Part shown: piece after piece, positions 1 through 8,499 of the stretch
How positions within the stretch are numbered: position 1 is the first letter of the stretch
How the letters are laid out: the number at the start of each line of letters is the position of its first letter
Source of the DNA: Ensifer sp. PDNC004
GTDB lineage: Bacteria > Pseudomonadota > Alphaproteobacteria > Rhizobiales > Rhizobiaceae
Assembly (NCBI RefSeq): GCF_016919405.1
Contig: NZ_CP070353.1
Location: forward strand, 1,054,001 to 1,118,000
Reading direction: 5' to 3'
DNA length: 64,000 nt
Notes under the pieces: model-generated
Seen by the model: the letters and a program-made list of their open reading frames with translations, nothing else
Told to the model about the DNA's origin: nothing
The model's database searches: none
Translations under genes and position numbers: made by a program

Positions 1-795
1 GGCAGCGCCAGCCTGGACGCGGTTCGGATGGATCATGACCGTGCCGAACGGACCCTCGTAGTAGTCAGCCGTGGCAACGATGGTGTTGCGCTCGCCGCCC
101 TTGGAGACCGCATAGCGGAACGGCGCCACATTGGCGTCGGACATGAAGGTGACGAACACGCTCTTGACGTAAGGCGAGACCGAGACGTGGCGGAAGTTCG
201 CCCCGCTCTGGTAGCCCTGCTGCATGACGCTGTCCAAGATGGCCTTAGTGAACGCACGCTGCGTGCCGTTGGTCGGGACGACCGTGAGGCCGCTACCGGT
301 GTTGAAGCCACCGTTGGAGCCGCCGGCGCCGCGGGAGACGTTGGTGACGATCCAGGTGTTGAGCGAGCCAGAGACGCGGGTACTGCCGCCGACCGACGCC
401 TTAGTGTCGACGATGGCATATTCGACGTCCTTGCGGATCTCGACGCCCTTCTTGAGCTTCTGATACTTCCGCTTCTGGACGTTGCCGGCTTCGGAAACGA
501 CTTCCTGGGTGTTCGAGATGATCCAGTCCTTGCGCAGGATCTGGGTGTAGTTGCCCAGACGCACCGGCGGCGTGATGGCGTCGAACTCGTATTCTTCGCC
601 CTCCTGCCTGATGTTTTCGCCCGGCGCGGCGAGTTCGTCGGTTTCCCACTCGGGATGGATCGAAACGGCTTTACCCTTCTCGATCAGCGAGTAGATCGGG
701 GTGTCTTCCGGCGTGATGCGGGACACCACGTCGGAAAGCTCTTCACGATTGCCAACTGCCTGGCTGGTCGTGAAGGTGTTGGTGATTACGGCCAT
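1..795 (-). CDS. Major capsid protein, SU10/DUF5309-like (3' end outside window)
   Basis: Reads from an ATG at 793-795 off the left edge with no stop (265 codons visible). The N-terminus, MAVITNTFTTSQAVGNREEL followed by SDVVSRITPEDTPIYS, fits the DUF5309/SU10 major capsid family, in which an N-terminal arm precedes an HK97-type fold. An AAGGA ribosome site lies about 8 bases before the ATG. It follows the scaffold gene directly, the usual scaffold-then-capsid order. Family assignment is from recognisable motifs and position; the C-terminal half cannot be judged. Confidence 0.85.
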   Translation of the reverse strand, partial: MAVITNTFTTSQAVGNREELSDVVSRITPEDTPIYSLIEKGKAVSIHPEWETDELAAPGENIRQEGEEYEFDAITPPVRLGNYTQILRKDWIISNTQEVVSEAGNVQKRKYQKLKKGVEIRKDVEYAIVDTKASVGGSTRVSGSLNTWIVTNVSRGAGGSNGGFNTGSGLTVVPTNGTQRAFTKAILDSVMQQGYQSGANFRHVSVSPYVKSVFVTFMSDANVAPFRYAVSKGGERNTIVATADYYEGPFGTVMIHPNRVQAGAA

Positions 796-819
796 GAGGC
801 TGTTCCTTCGAAGATGGGG

Positions 820-1791
820 TTAATCGAAGTCGACCGACATTGCGTCGCGGATCGACCCGGTTTTCGACAACCTGCTCATCGCTTCCCTGCTGCTTTTGGC
901 TTGCGGGTTCACCGGCCCGTTCGGCTTGGCTTTCACCGGCGCCGGAGGGGCGTTGTTGACCTTCGTCAAGGCTTTGCCCTTCGCCTGCTCGGCAGCGAGG
1001 CCGATCCGGGCGTAATGGGCGAGCTTGAATATCCGATGGTCGGTTATCCCCTTCATCTCGTCGTCGGCGAACCCGAGTTGACGAGCCGTGGCGAAAGCAT
1101 CGTCGAAGAACTTTTTGTGTCCTTCTTCGGTCTTCATCGCCTCGGGGAAGGCTTCGGCCAGCTTCGCGCTCTCTTCCGCCAACGCCTCTTCCGTGGCGCC
1201 GGCTTTGAGTTCTTCCCCGACCTTCTTCGGTTCCCCGCCCATGTCGATGAGGCGGTTCACCAGATCCAGAGAGTCGTCATAGACGGCTTTCTGGCGCGTG
1301 TATTCGGCCGGGTTCTGCATCGCCAGCGCACGTGTCGGCTCTGGCGGAAGCTGCTGGATCAGGAATTCAGCGATGTTGTTCACGGTGTTCGTGACGCGGG
1401 TTGTCATGGCGTCAAGATTTCGGCTCTTGTTGCCGAGATCCTGCGTTTTGTGTCGGTAGTCACGATCACGCATGTACCCGAGCTTCAGTTCCTCAAGAGG
1501 AACCTGCTCGCCACCCTTGAGGGTGATGACGGTGTCCTGGGTCTCGTTGGCCTCTTCGCCATTCTCGGCGTCGTTCGGCTCGTCGCCCTGGTCTGCGTTC
1601 TCGCCGGTCTCTTGGCCCTCATCTTCGGTGGCCTCACCCGTCGCATCCGTCGATTGCCCTTCCGTCTCTTCCTCTTCGTTGGCCTCTCCGGGCTCGGCAA
1701 AGTCGAGATTTGCGGCGTCATCGAATGTGAGTGCGGGTCGTGCACTATCACTCTCGCCGACGAACGGCGAGTTGGTGGTTGCATCAGTCAT
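820..1791 (-). CDS. Phage capsid scaffolding protein
   Basis: 323 aa. The first 90 residues are very acidic and low in complexity (runs of E, D, T, N and G); the middle has a tyrosine/arginine-rich segment (LKLGYMRDRDYRHKTQDLG at about 104-122) and then long charged helices; the C-terminus is basic and proline-rich. This is typical of scaffold proteins encoded just before the major capsid gene: an acidic soluble N-terminus with a basic C-terminal coat-binding helix. The product is expected to fill the procapsid and leave before packaging. It lies 25 bases before the capsid ATG and behind a small unknown gene. Confidence 0.75.
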   Translation of the reverse strand: MTDATTNSPFVGESDSARPALTFDDAANLDFAEPGEANEEEETEGQSTDATGEATEDEGQETGENADQGDEPNDAENGEEANETQDTVITLKGGEQVPLEELKLGYMRDRDYRHKTQDLGNKSRNLDAMTTRVTNTVNNIAEFLIQQLPPEPTRALAMQNPAEYTRQKAVYDDSLDLVNRLIDMGGEPKKVGEELKAGATEEALAEESAKLAEAFPEAMKTEEGHKKFFDDAFATARQLGFADDEMKGITDHRIFKLAHYARIGLAAEQAKGKALTKVNNAPPAPVKAKPNGPVNPQAKSSREAMSRLSKTGSIRDAMSVDFD

Positions 1792-1823
1792 GTCTGGCTT
1801 GCCTTTAAGGTCTGGCTCCGGCC

Positions 1824-2063
1824 CTATGCCGGGGCTCCTTTACCGTCAGCAGAGGATTGATCCTGCGAGAGGAACTGGATCTTGCTACGGAAATTGCGGA
1901 CGGCTCGCGCTTCGGCCGCAAAGGCGGCGCGGGCTTCGTCATCTTTCAAGGGGGCGTTGATGCAACCGTTGACGGCTGCTGCCTCCAGTTCATCGAGGAG
2001 AGCGGCGACGAGCGGCATGTCCATCAGGACGCGCGCGGCCGCCTGCTTGTCTTCCTTGTTCAT
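1824..2063 (-). CDS. Small phage protein of unknown function between portal and scaffold
   Basis: 79 aa, mostly helical in look, with an alanine-rich middle (LLDELEAAAVNGCINAPL) and a polar C-terminus. The start ATG overlaps the portal stop in an ATGA junction, so it is probably translationally coupled to the portal. Position between portal and scaffold is common for small head accessory proteins, but no motif supports a role. Confidence 0.7.
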   Translation of the reverse strand: MNKEDKQAAARVLMDMPLVAALLDELEAAAVNGCINAPLKDDEARAAFAAEARAVRNFRSKIQFLSQDQSSADGKGAPA

Positions 2064-4117
2064 CCTGGCTGCCCGCCGATCTGTGTTTGCGGGATACGCT
2101 GGCCGACCATCGCTTGCGCCATCGCCTGATCACGCTTCAGCGCGATTTCCTGGTCGATCTGGTAGCGCTTCAAGTCGCCTTCCATTCGGATCTTCGCCAT
2201 GTCGACTTGCGTCTGAGCGGCCAGCTTCTGTCGATCGGTCTCAGCGTCCAGTTTAGCCTTCTCCATGTCGGCTTGCGCCTGGATCTGCACTTTCTGCATC
2301 TCCGGGTCGGGCTTGTTCGCGTCGGCCTCGAGGCGCTTCCGCAGCTGCTCCGGATCAGGCTTGGTGAAATACAGGTCCGGAGACTTCAGGCCGGCCGCCT
2401 CGACTGTCTTGGCGATCGAGTTATAGAGGTTGTCGGGCGACACATACGGGTTGTTGACGGGCCCCAGCGACGCCAAGAGCTTCTCCTGCAGCTGCTGGAT
2501 CATCGTAACCATCATCATGTCGCGCTCGCGCGTGCCTGCGCCGAGCCCGGTGTTCACGGTCGCGTCCATGCCGGCATTCCAGTGCCGAGGGTCGAAGGTC
2601 ACCCACTTCCCTCTCAGGCGCACGGTGCGCGGCTGATCCTGGTGCTTGATCGTGAGCTTCAGCAGCCCTTCAAAGACCCGCTTCAGGCCCTGGGCGAACG
2701 TGCGCACCATCAATTCAGTCTGCCCGATACCGGCCGCCTCGATCATCGACGAGGCTTTGGCCGTCATGTTCTGCAGGGCGTCCGGTGCCATGCCGCTCGA
2801 TGCATCCGAAATCCCCGTGCGGTCGGTCGCCTCTTCGTCGAGATAGCCGAGCATCGCGAATGACTGCTGGGCGACGAAAGGCACCGTGTTGAAGGCAATA
2901 GCGCTGCGCACATCGACGCCTTGGGAAACCCGGATCGGCTGACCGAATTTCGGGTTCAGTACCGATTCCGGGTTCTGAATGACGCCCTCTTGGACCGTCG
3001 GCTGCTGGTTGTTCTGCCAGTACAGGTTATCCAGCGTCTGACGGAGTAGCACGGTCTTGATGCGCTGGATCTCCATCATGTCGTCGGTGACCGAGTTGCC
3101 TTCGCGCTGATGCGGCCGGCGCTCTGTGATCAGATCGGCGAACGGAACGTCGTCCCACTCCTCGTCGAAGAGCATGTTGGTCTGTGCCAGGCCACCGGCA
3201 AACACCATGCGGCGAAGCTCGGCGATCCCGTCGTCGTCGACGTCCAGCCTGACGTAAAGCTCGTAATAGTCGATTTCCTGCAGCGCCTTAGCAGTCGAAT
3301 CCTGCTCGTCGAAGGGAGAGCGGCGGCGGGTCGCCTCTTCGGCTTCCTCTTCCAGGTCGTCGGTCGTGGGCGACAGGCTGTCGATCTTGTCCCGGTCATA
3401 GCCCATCGCCACCAGATCGGAGCGTCGGCGCTTCGTCTTGATGCCAGTGATTGGGCTATCCTCGATCGTCATGGCATCCGGGTGGATCATGAACTCTTCG
3501 AGCGGGACCGCGGCGAGCTTGGTGCAGCCGTATTCCGTCGCTCGGCGGATCTTCACCGTGTAGAAGGTGACCGGCTTCGGTCCCTCTGGCGTGTCGATTG
3601 TTTCCTGGTACTGATCCTGCTCGAGCACTTCGATGTCGTCGTCGGCGACAAGCTGAACTAACGACGCCTCATCAAGCCCAGTATGCGTCGAGACTTCCAC
3701 CCGGCGCTTCTTATCAAACCACCAGCGGATGACGCCGTTGCGCAGCTTCAGCGCGTCGTGCGCAGCGTCCTGGACAGCGTCGTAACCGTTGCTTTCCGGA
3801 AAGACCACGTAGTTGATATAGTCCGTCGCTTGCTCGGCGGCTGCCTCGTCGCCCTGGTCGACAGGCTCATACTCGACAACCTTGTCGTTGCCGAGAATGG
3901 TCCGGATCAGCGACGGCAGAACCTTCTTGATCATGGCGCGGACGTCGCGCGAAACGACCTTCGACCGGTTCGGATCGGCCGGCGTGTCCTTCATCTCGCC
4001 ATCGTAATACTGCATGGCCTTGATGCGGTCGCCGGAAAGCTCGTCCCGGTAGTTCTCGCAATCCTTGACCAACTGCGAGACCTGGGCAGCGATCTGCTGT
4101 TTATCCATCGCTGCCAT
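2060..4117 (-). CDS. Portal protein (P22/SU10-like)
   Basis: 685 aa from the ATG that overlaps the terminase stop (ATGA at 4114-4117), preceded by GGAAGG; the reading frame stays open further upstream but that part lies inside the terminase gene. The N-terminal region (YRDELSGDRIKAMQYYDGE, then PNRSKVVSRDVRAMIKKVLPS) and the long glutamine/lysine-rich C-terminal coiled coil (about 590-670) match podovirus-type portals of the P22/SU10 group. Twelve copies form the ring at the special capsid vertex through which DNA is packaged. It sits between the large terminase and the scaffold, as expected. Confidence 0.88.
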   Translation of the reverse strand: MAAMDKQQIAAQVSQLVKDCENYRDELSGDRIKAMQYYDGEMKDTPADPNRSKVVSRDVRAMIKKVLPSLIRTILGNDKVVEYEPVDQGDEAAAEQATDYINYVVFPESNGYDAVQDAAHDALKLRNGVIRWWFDKKRRVEVSTHTGLDEASLVQLVADDDIEVLEQDQYQETIDTPEGPKPVTFYTVKIRRATEYGCTKLAAVPLEEFMIHPDAMTIEDSPITGIKTKRRRSDLVAMGYDRDKIDSLSPTTDDLEEEAEEATRRRSPFDEQDSTAKALQEIDYYELYVRLDVDDDGIAELRRMVFAGGLAQTNMLFDEEWDDVPFADLITERRPHQREGNSVTDDMMEIQRIKTVLLRQTLDNLYWQNNQQPTVQEGVIQNPESVLNPKFGQPIRVSQGVDVRSAIAFNTVPFVAQQSFAMLGYLDEEATDRTGISDASSGMAPDALQNMTAKASSMIEAAGIGQTELMVRTFAQGLKRVFEGLLKLTIKHQDQPRTVRLRGKWVTFDPRHWNAGMDATVNTGLGAGTRERDMMMVTMIQQLQEKLLASLGPVNNPYVSPDNLYNSIAKTVEAAGLKSPDLYFTKPDPEQLRKRLEADANKPDPEMQKVQIQAQADMEKAKLDAETDRQKLAAQTQVDMAKIRMEGDLKRYQIDQEIALKRDQAMAQAMVGQRIPQTQIGGQPG

Positions 4118-5421
4118 CAAACAACCTTCCGATCTTGCCACTTGTCCCAGCCCTTGGCTGAAGACGGTTCCTTGTACGACACGCACATCAGGCCGAAAGC
4201 GTCTGCACCGTGTGACGCCCAGTCATGATTGGGGCCGAGGCCGATACCTCGTTCCTCGTCCCGCTTCTCGTGATACCAGCCCAACGCATCGCGGCCGCCT
4301 TGCGTAGTGTCTTCGTTAAACCACATGGCCGGAAAGAGCCGCCGCGCCGCCTCGATGCGTTGCGACGCCGCCCCGGCGCCTTGGTTAGGGATAACGGTGA
4401 CTGCATAGCCGGCGGCTCTCAGTGCAGTCTCCCATGATGCGTCAGCCACCGGATTGATCGGCGCTCCATCATGAGGAAGCCACATACTCGCCTTGTCTGG
4501 CGAATAGCCCTTGGAGCGGCACCAATTGAGATGCGTAGCCAACGGCTGTCCCTGCGCCTCGTAATAATCAAGGACCCGGATCTCCTTGCCGATGAACTGA
4601 GCGACCCAGATTGCGGTCGCGTCTGACTTTGCCCCGCGGCCGCCCAAGTCCCAGAAGAGCCGCAACGTCATCAGCGGATCGGCGGCAACCCGACCGATGC
4701 GGCCTTGTGTTTTTGCCTCCGTCAGGCACTTCGCGAAGTAGGCGCCCTGTACAACCGTCACGTACCCGCCTTCCCACACATGATCGTAGTCATCCGGCGT
4801 TATGCGCTTACAGTCGGCACGCTCTTGCTCAAGCTCGGAGGTGAACCACGGATTGTCTCGCCAGTTGGCATTGACGACGATCGCGCCTGTGGGCTTCTCT
4901 GGCCCGCGGAGCATGACGTCGACCGGATCGGTCTTCCGCCTTGCGTTCCAACTCCACCACATCTGGGCGCCTGGACTGCGCATGGTTGGGCGCAGCAGCT
5001 TGATTGAGTTCGCCGTGGCTGTCTGCGCCTCTTCCCACCATGCCCGCTTGAAGCCCTCCAGCGACTTGATGCTCTCGGCCGTGTAGTCCTGCATGCCCTT
5101 GAAGAGCATGAGGCCATCCCCGGGTGTCTCGATCACGTCCTTGAAGATGCGGAAGCCAGCGGCCTCGCCCAGGCGGTATTCAGCAAGCTTGCGTTCAATC
5201 AGCGCCTTGGATGACTGCTGCAGATCCTTCTGGACTTCACGAATGCAGATGGTGCGCAGCCCTTCGCCGCTGTTGCCTGGCTCTGCCAAGCTGTCCTCGA
5301 TGAGCAAGCCGGCGAAGAAGTGAGACTTGCCCGACCCTCGGCCGCCCCATGCCCCTTTGTCACGAGCAGGCTCGAGGAGAGGCGCGAAGACCTCAGCCGT
5401 TGGTATCTGTAGGACGGACAA
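4117..5421 (-). CDS. Terminase large subunit (packaging ATPase/nuclease)
   Basis: 434 aa, the usual size for a Terminase_3-type large subunit. Walker A is GGRGSGKS at residues 26-33, Walker B with the catalytic acidic pair is WWEEA at about 128-132, and the nuclease half begins near FWDLGG (about 251-256), with further acidic residues near the C-terminus (HGADAFGLM). It drives DNA into the procapsid and cuts the concatemer. The start overlaps the small-subunit gene by 29 bases; the stop overlaps the portal start. Confidence 0.95.
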   Translation of the reverse strand: MSVLQIPTAEVFAPLLEPARDKGAWGGRGSGKSHFFAGLLIEDSLAEPGNSGEGLRTICIREVQKDLQQSSKALIERKLAEYRLGEAAGFRIFKDVIETPGDGLMLFKGMQDYTAESIKSLEGFKRAWWEEAQTATANSIKLLRPTMRSPGAQMWWSWNARRKTDPVDVMLRGPEKPTGAIVVNANWRDNPWFTSELEQERADCKRITPDDYDHVWEGGYVTVVQGAYFAKCLTEAKTQGRIGRVAADPLMTLRLFWDLGGRGAKSDATAIWVAQFIGKEIRVLDYYEAQGQPLATHLNWCRSKGYSPDKASMWLPHDGAPINPVADASWETALRAAGYAVTVIPNQGAGAASQRIEAARRLFPAMWFNEDTTQGGRDALGWYHEKRDEERGIGLGPNHDWASHGADAFGLMCVSYKEPSSAKGWDKWQDRKVV

Positions 5422-5800
5422 TGCGGCGCTCTATGGTGTGAACGACTTCGATCGGGTTGTCGGTGATGCCGCCGATCTGATGGCGCACGACCGCATGCGA
5501 ACCCTGCATCTTGTTTGCTTCGGCAATGGCGGCGATCGATGACCGCGGGTCTTTCAGAAGGTTGCGTTTGGCGATGATGCCGAGCATGCGAAGGCGGGCG
5601 GCACTGCTCCACTCTGCCTTCTCAGACAGCCGCGTTCTGATCTCTTCGACGCGCTTTGCGACGTTGACATTTGTTGACAGGCGAGAAGCTGCAGTTCGGT
5701 CACCTGAATAACCAGCGTCCGTATACGCTTCTGTCGCAGTCTTGCCTCTTGCGAGGGCCTGGGCGAAGGCCTCATGCTTGGCATTTTTCAGCACAGGCAT
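5393..5800 (-). CDS. Terminase small subunit
   Basis: 135 aa. The N-terminus (LKNAKHEAFAQALARGKTAT then EAYTDAGYSGDRTAAS) is the helix-turn-helix of Terminase_2-family small subunits, which recognise the packaging site and load the large subunit. The middle helix contains RLRMLGIIAKRNLLKDPRSS. A good AAGGGAAGAG ribosome site precedes the ATG. It overlaps the large subunit gene. Confidence 0.9.
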   Translation of the reverse strand: MPVLKNAKHEAFAQALARGKTATEAYTDAGYSGDRTAASRLSTNVNVAKRVEEIRTRLSEKAEWSSAARLRMLGIIAKRNLLKDPRSSIAAIAEANKMQGSHAVVRHQIGGITDNPIEVVHTIERRIVRPTDTNG

Positions 5801-5882
5801 TCGGTTCTCTTCCCTTCACTGCGCAAAATCATTTCTTCTGGCCGGTGAGGCCTTGGCATTTCGCGATATGAATTTTCTACGT

Positions 5883-5966
5883 TCAGAGCAGAAAAACGAT
5901 GACGCCAACCGCGAGAGCGAGAGACATTGCAGCGTATACCTGCATGAAGAGCGGCGGCTTCCCCAT
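5883..5966 (-). CDS. 27-residue single-span membrane peptide
   Basis: A 27-codon frame, MGKPPLFMQVYAAMSLALAV plus GVIVFLL, preceded by AGGGAAGTGAAG. After a short polar N-terminus it is one continuous hydrophobic segment that could span the membrane once. It lies between the small terminase gene and another tiny frame, all leftward. Too short for family assignment; it could be a holin-like or regulatory peptide, or a chance frame. Confidence 0.4.
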   Translation of the reverse strand: MGKPPLFMQVYAAMSLALAVGVIVFLL

Positions 5967-5995
5967 CTATCTTCACTTCCCTGTTGTTGGGTTGG

Positions 5996-6109
5996 TCAGC
6001 GCGGACGGATGCCGAAGGCGAGCAAGATGCGCTCAAGCCACGAAAGGTAGCGACCACGACCATCTGCGCTGATCATCAAAATTCCGTCTGCCTTCTTGTG
6101 AAGTCTCAT
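5996..6109 (-). CDS. 37-residue phage protein, unknown
   Basis: A 37-codon frame starting MRLHKKADGILMISADGRGR and ending in LSWLERILLAFGIRPR, with a strong GGGGGAAGGG purine stretch just before the ATG. Basic at both ends with an amphipathic C-terminal helix. It fills the gap between 6120 and the peptide gene at 5966 and keeps the close spacing of the leftward block. No function can be inferred. Confidence 0.45.
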   Translation of the reverse strand: MRLHKKADGILMISADGRGRYLSWLERILLAFGIRPR

Positions 6110-6119
6110 CCCTTCCCCC

Positions 6120-6275
6120 TCAGTGTATCGTTGCAATCCGCATGTCGCGGTTCATCGCGCTCTGCGTGCATCGGACGCAGTCACCGGTCTCGATCACGTT
6201 GCCGTCTGCGTCGTAGAGGCGCCATGTCCGGGGCTGGCGATCGATCAGCTTGAGATATCCGATGTTCGGGCTCAT
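6120..6275 (-). CDS. 51-residue phage protein, unknown
   Basis: 51 aa from the ATG at 6275, chosen over an upstream ATG because GGGAGGGAAGGG lies immediately before it. The sequence is polar with a beta-rich look (RTWRLYDADGNVIETGDCVR) and has two cysteines. It continues the leftward series of tiny genes before the terminase. Confidence 0.55.
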   Translation of the reverse strand: MSPNIGYLKLIDRQPRTWRLYDADGNVIETGDCVRCTQSAMNRDMRIATIH

Positions 6276-6348
6276 CCCTTCCCTCCCGTTGGCTTTGGGT
6301 TTCCGAACCAGGGGACAAACCACCCTCTCGGTGGGCGGGGCTTGGTCA

Positions 6349-6564
6349 TTACGATGCGAACCACGGCTTAGCCGAAGACGAGCCCGTCAGCGGGTGCCAG
6401 CCAGTTGGGCGAAGGTGGAGACCCTTCAACTGTTCAGAGGGCGACTTGGCGGGCTTACTGGTCACCTTGCCGATGCGGCAATGACGCAGCACGGCGTTGA
6501 TCCTGTTTTCGAACTGGCGGCGCTCTTCGGCGTAATCGCGGATGATGGTGTAGCTCACGCTCAT
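6349..6564 (-). CDS. Small phage protein of unknown function
   Basis: 71 aa from the ATG at 6564; a GTG two codons later has the better spacing to GAGGAG and may be the true start. The N-terminal half is charged and helical (RDYAEERRQFENRINAVLRH), the C-terminal half is loose and basic. It is the first gene after the 94-base gap and hairpin at 6580-6608. Confidence 0.55.
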   Translation of the reverse strand: MSVSYTIIRDYAEERRQFENRINAVLRHCRIGKVTSKPAKSPSEQLKGLHLRPTGWHPLTGSSSAKPWFAS

Positions 6565-6579
6565 CTCCTCAAAGCGAAA

Positions 6580-6608
6580 CCCCGCCCTCGGGTTATCCGG
6601 GGACGGGG
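6580..6608 (-). terminator. GC-rich hairpin in the gap between replication and late genes
   Basis: CCCCG at 6580-6584 pairs with CGGGG at 6604-6608 and the stem continues through CC/GG with one mismatch; the leftward strand then reads TTTCGCTTTG. It sits in the only sizeable gap (6565-6658) in this part of the leftward block. The T-run is poor, so it may be a weak terminator, a processing site or an antitermination target rather than a full stop. Confidence 0.35.
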
Positions 6609-6658
6609 CTGTGTGGCCTTAACAGGTATGGCTGGGCGCCTTAGCATCCATGGTAAGC

Positions 6659-7297
6659 CTATGCCGCGCTGCTCGCCCAATCCCTGCTACTTGGTCTGCC
6701 GTCGTCGGCGATCATGTGCGTTGGGTTCTTGGGTGGACGTCTCGCGACTATACTTGGATCAATAGCCCAGTTCGGGACCATTGGCACCACCCTCGACCAG
6801 TTCGGCTCATGTAACGATTTAGCGTTTTTGATCAACGCGCTGGAAACGTTTTGAAATTCATTATTCAAGCGGCGCTCTGCCGTACTACGCGACCGGCCTG
6901 TTTTCTGGCAGAACTGCCGGAATGATCCGGCTTGCTTCGGCGAAGCCATGCACATCGACCACTTGCCGAGCAGTATCCGGCGCTCGTCATCCTGCACATG
7001 ATCGAGGAGCCAACCGTACATGACTTCCTCTGCCCTGGATATGGCGGCCGACGATGGTGTGTAGCGCACCCGGTTGCCGTTGATGTCATATCCTGCCGCA
7101 TGGCCGCCGACTGTTTCGTCTTGGATGGTCGGCCAGAACGATCGCACAGCCGCCGGCCGTAGGTTGCGCACGTCTAGGTGAGCCATGGTGTCGGCCGCCT
7201 CTATAAAGCGCGCTCGCACAATCATGACGGCGTCGGCAATGCGCGCCATCTCTTCGCAGATCATGTCATCAAACCGCAAGGCGTTGCTCTGGCTCAT
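6659..7297 (-). CDS. DUF6362-like phage protein with helix-turn-helix look
   Basis: 212 aa from the ATG at 7297 behind AAAGGATCC. The part around residues 95-165 (EEVMYGWLLDHVQDDERRIL and FCQKTGRSRSTAERRLNNEF) resembles a winged or sigma-like helix-turn-helix, and the overall sequence fits a DUF6362-type protein found in alphaproteobacterial phages. Possibly a regulator acting just before the late genes, since it is the last gene before the gap. The family match is from memory. Confidence 0.6.
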   Translation of the reverse strand: MSQSNALRFDDMICEEMARIADAVMIVRARFIEAADTMAHLDVRNLRPAAVRSFWPTIQDETVGGHAAGYDINGNRVRYTPSSAAISRAEEVMYGWLLDHVQDDERRILLGKWSMCMASPKQAGSFRQFCQKTGRSRSTAERRLNNEFQNVSSALIKNAKSLHEPNWSRVVPMVPNWAIDPSIVARRPPKNPTHMIADDGRPSSRDWASSAA

Positions 7298-7688
7298 CAA
7301 GGATCCTTTCGAGGTGTTCGTAAATCAGGGTGCGAAGGGTTGCGCGTACAGGCCAAGGACGGCGCGCGACGGCTTTACCACGCAAGATGCCGAGGGGAAT
7401 GTGGTCGAAGGCATCGAGAACGGCGCCAGCGCGCTCTATGGCCCAGTCTGGGCGCTGTATGAGGATATCGGACACGGCGCCGATCGTTTCCGACCAAAGC
7501 TCATCTCTGTTGTTCTTCGTCTGGCGGATGCATCGCAGCGTCATGACGAGATGGCCGTCGCCGTACTGGTTGCGGATCTCGTGCATGGTGCCGCGGGCGT
7601 GGCTCTGTGCTGCCAGTCGTCGGCGGTAGACCGGCACCAACTTGATGCCGAGGCCGTCAAGGAGAGCGTCGAGCCGGCCCTTGCTCAT
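7269..7688 (-). CDS. Phage protein of unknown function
   Basis: 139 aa, basic at the N-terminus (VPVYRRRLAAQSHARGTMHE) with mixed charged helices after. The start overlaps the DnaA-domain gene stop by ATGA and its end overlaps the next gene by 29 bases. Its coupling to the DnaA-like and DnaB-like genes suggests a replication or early role; nothing in the sequence proves it. Confidence 0.65.
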   Translation of the reverse strand: MSKGRLDALLDGLGIKLVPVYRRRLAAQSHARGTMHEIRNQYGDGHLVMTLRCIRQTKNNRDELWSETIGAVSDILIQRPDWAIERAGAVLDAFDHIPLGILRGKAVARRPWPVRATLRTLIYEHLERILDEPEQRLAV

Positions 7689-8215
7689 GCGCCCCTCGCC
7701 TTCCGCCGCTCGTGGGTCGCCTTCGCGGACCGCGCCTTGCGCTCGAGCCAGTCTGTGCCTCGTCGTTCACCTTGTGAGGCTTCGACCTTGTGGACCGCGT
7801 GAAATGCGGTGGTGTGATCCCGTCCGCCGAATAGCCGGCCAAGCTCTGGCCAGGAGATCGACGGCTTGACGATGGTCTTGATCTCCCACATCAGCAGTTG
7901 CCGGGCATCGACGAACTTCTGAATGCGGCTCGGGCCGATCACCGCTTCGTATGCCACGCCGAGTTCATCGCAGCGGCGCTTGATGTAGGCCCTGCACGGG
8001 CTGCCCATCTCGGCCTTCCAGTATTCCCATGCGCGGACATGGGCATCCTTGGGGTTCTGGTCTCGATAGACGAGGACGATGGCTGGTTCGGGGCGCTCTA
8101 CCGGCCCGGGGCGGGCCTCTTGCGCCGGCTTGCCCATCAGCCTCGCGCGCCGGGCTGCATACTGCCGCTCCATATCGGCGGCGCTGGTATAGGATTCGGC
8201 TTGTACCCACATCAT
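7685..8215 (-). CDS. DnaA domain IV (DNA-binding) protein of the phage
   Basis: 176 aa. Residues about 95-145 form a Bac_DnaA_C-like domain: the helix SRIQKFVDARQLLMWEIKTI, then SWPELGRLFGGRDHTTAFHA. GRDHTT at 131-136 is the signature that contacts the DnaA box in chromosomal DnaA. There is no AAA+ ATPase domain and no DnaA domain I; the first 90 residues are unrelated and basic. It lies two genes after the DnaB-like helicase, so it may load the helicase at a phage origin or compete with host DnaA. The domain call is firm; the role is inference. Confidence 0.85.
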   Translation of the reverse strand: MMWVQAESYTSAADMERQYAARRARLMGKPAQEARPGPVERPEPAIVLVYRDQNPKDAHVRAWEYWKAEMGSPCRAYIKRRCDELGVAYEAVIGPSRIQKFVDARQLLMWEIKTIVKPSISWPELGRLFGGRDHTTAFHAVHKVEASQGERRGTDWLERKARSAKATHERRKARGA

Positions 8216-8499
8216 GCCGTCTCCCTCCTCAGTCCCACGACCTTGCGCGGCCGCAGCGTCGGGAACAGCGATTCCGCCTTGGCGTGCCGCTCGGCCTTCA
8301 CGCCGCAGCGCAGATAGGTGCCGTTGAAATATCGGAGCAGATGGGCGTTGACGGCGCGCAGGGCTTCAAGCTCGGTCGGGAAGACCATCGGCTTGTCTTC
8401 GGGCCCCATGATCGGGTTCGGCTGACCGTCTTTGGCAAAGCGGAGCATGCCCCAATGGCCGCCCGGAACGGGCTTGGTATAGCCGGCGAATTCGTTCAT
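8212..8499 (-). CDS. Small phage protein between helicase and DnaA-domain genes
   Basis: 95 aa from the ATG at 8499, which overlaps the helicase stop by one base. Features include HWGMLRFAKDGQPNPIMGPE and FPTELEALRAVNAHLLRYFN. The sequence has no recognisable motif. Coupled on both sides (its stop overlaps the DnaA-domain start by ATGA), so it belongs to the replication unit. Confidence 0.65.
   Translation of the reverse strand: MNEFAGYTKPVPGGHWGMLRFAKDGQPNPIMGPEDKPMVFPTELEALRAVNAHLLRYFNGTYLRCGVKAERHAKAESLFPTLRPRKVVGLRRETA

Noticed and set aside
28..1860. Long 610-codon frame on the forward strand
   Set aside because: It runs antisense to the capsid and scaffold genes, whose proteins are recognisable; a by-product of high GC.
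5788..6063. 91-codon leftward frame before the small terminase gene
   Set aside because: Overlaps the two tiny genes with better ribosome sites and looks like random high-GC translation.
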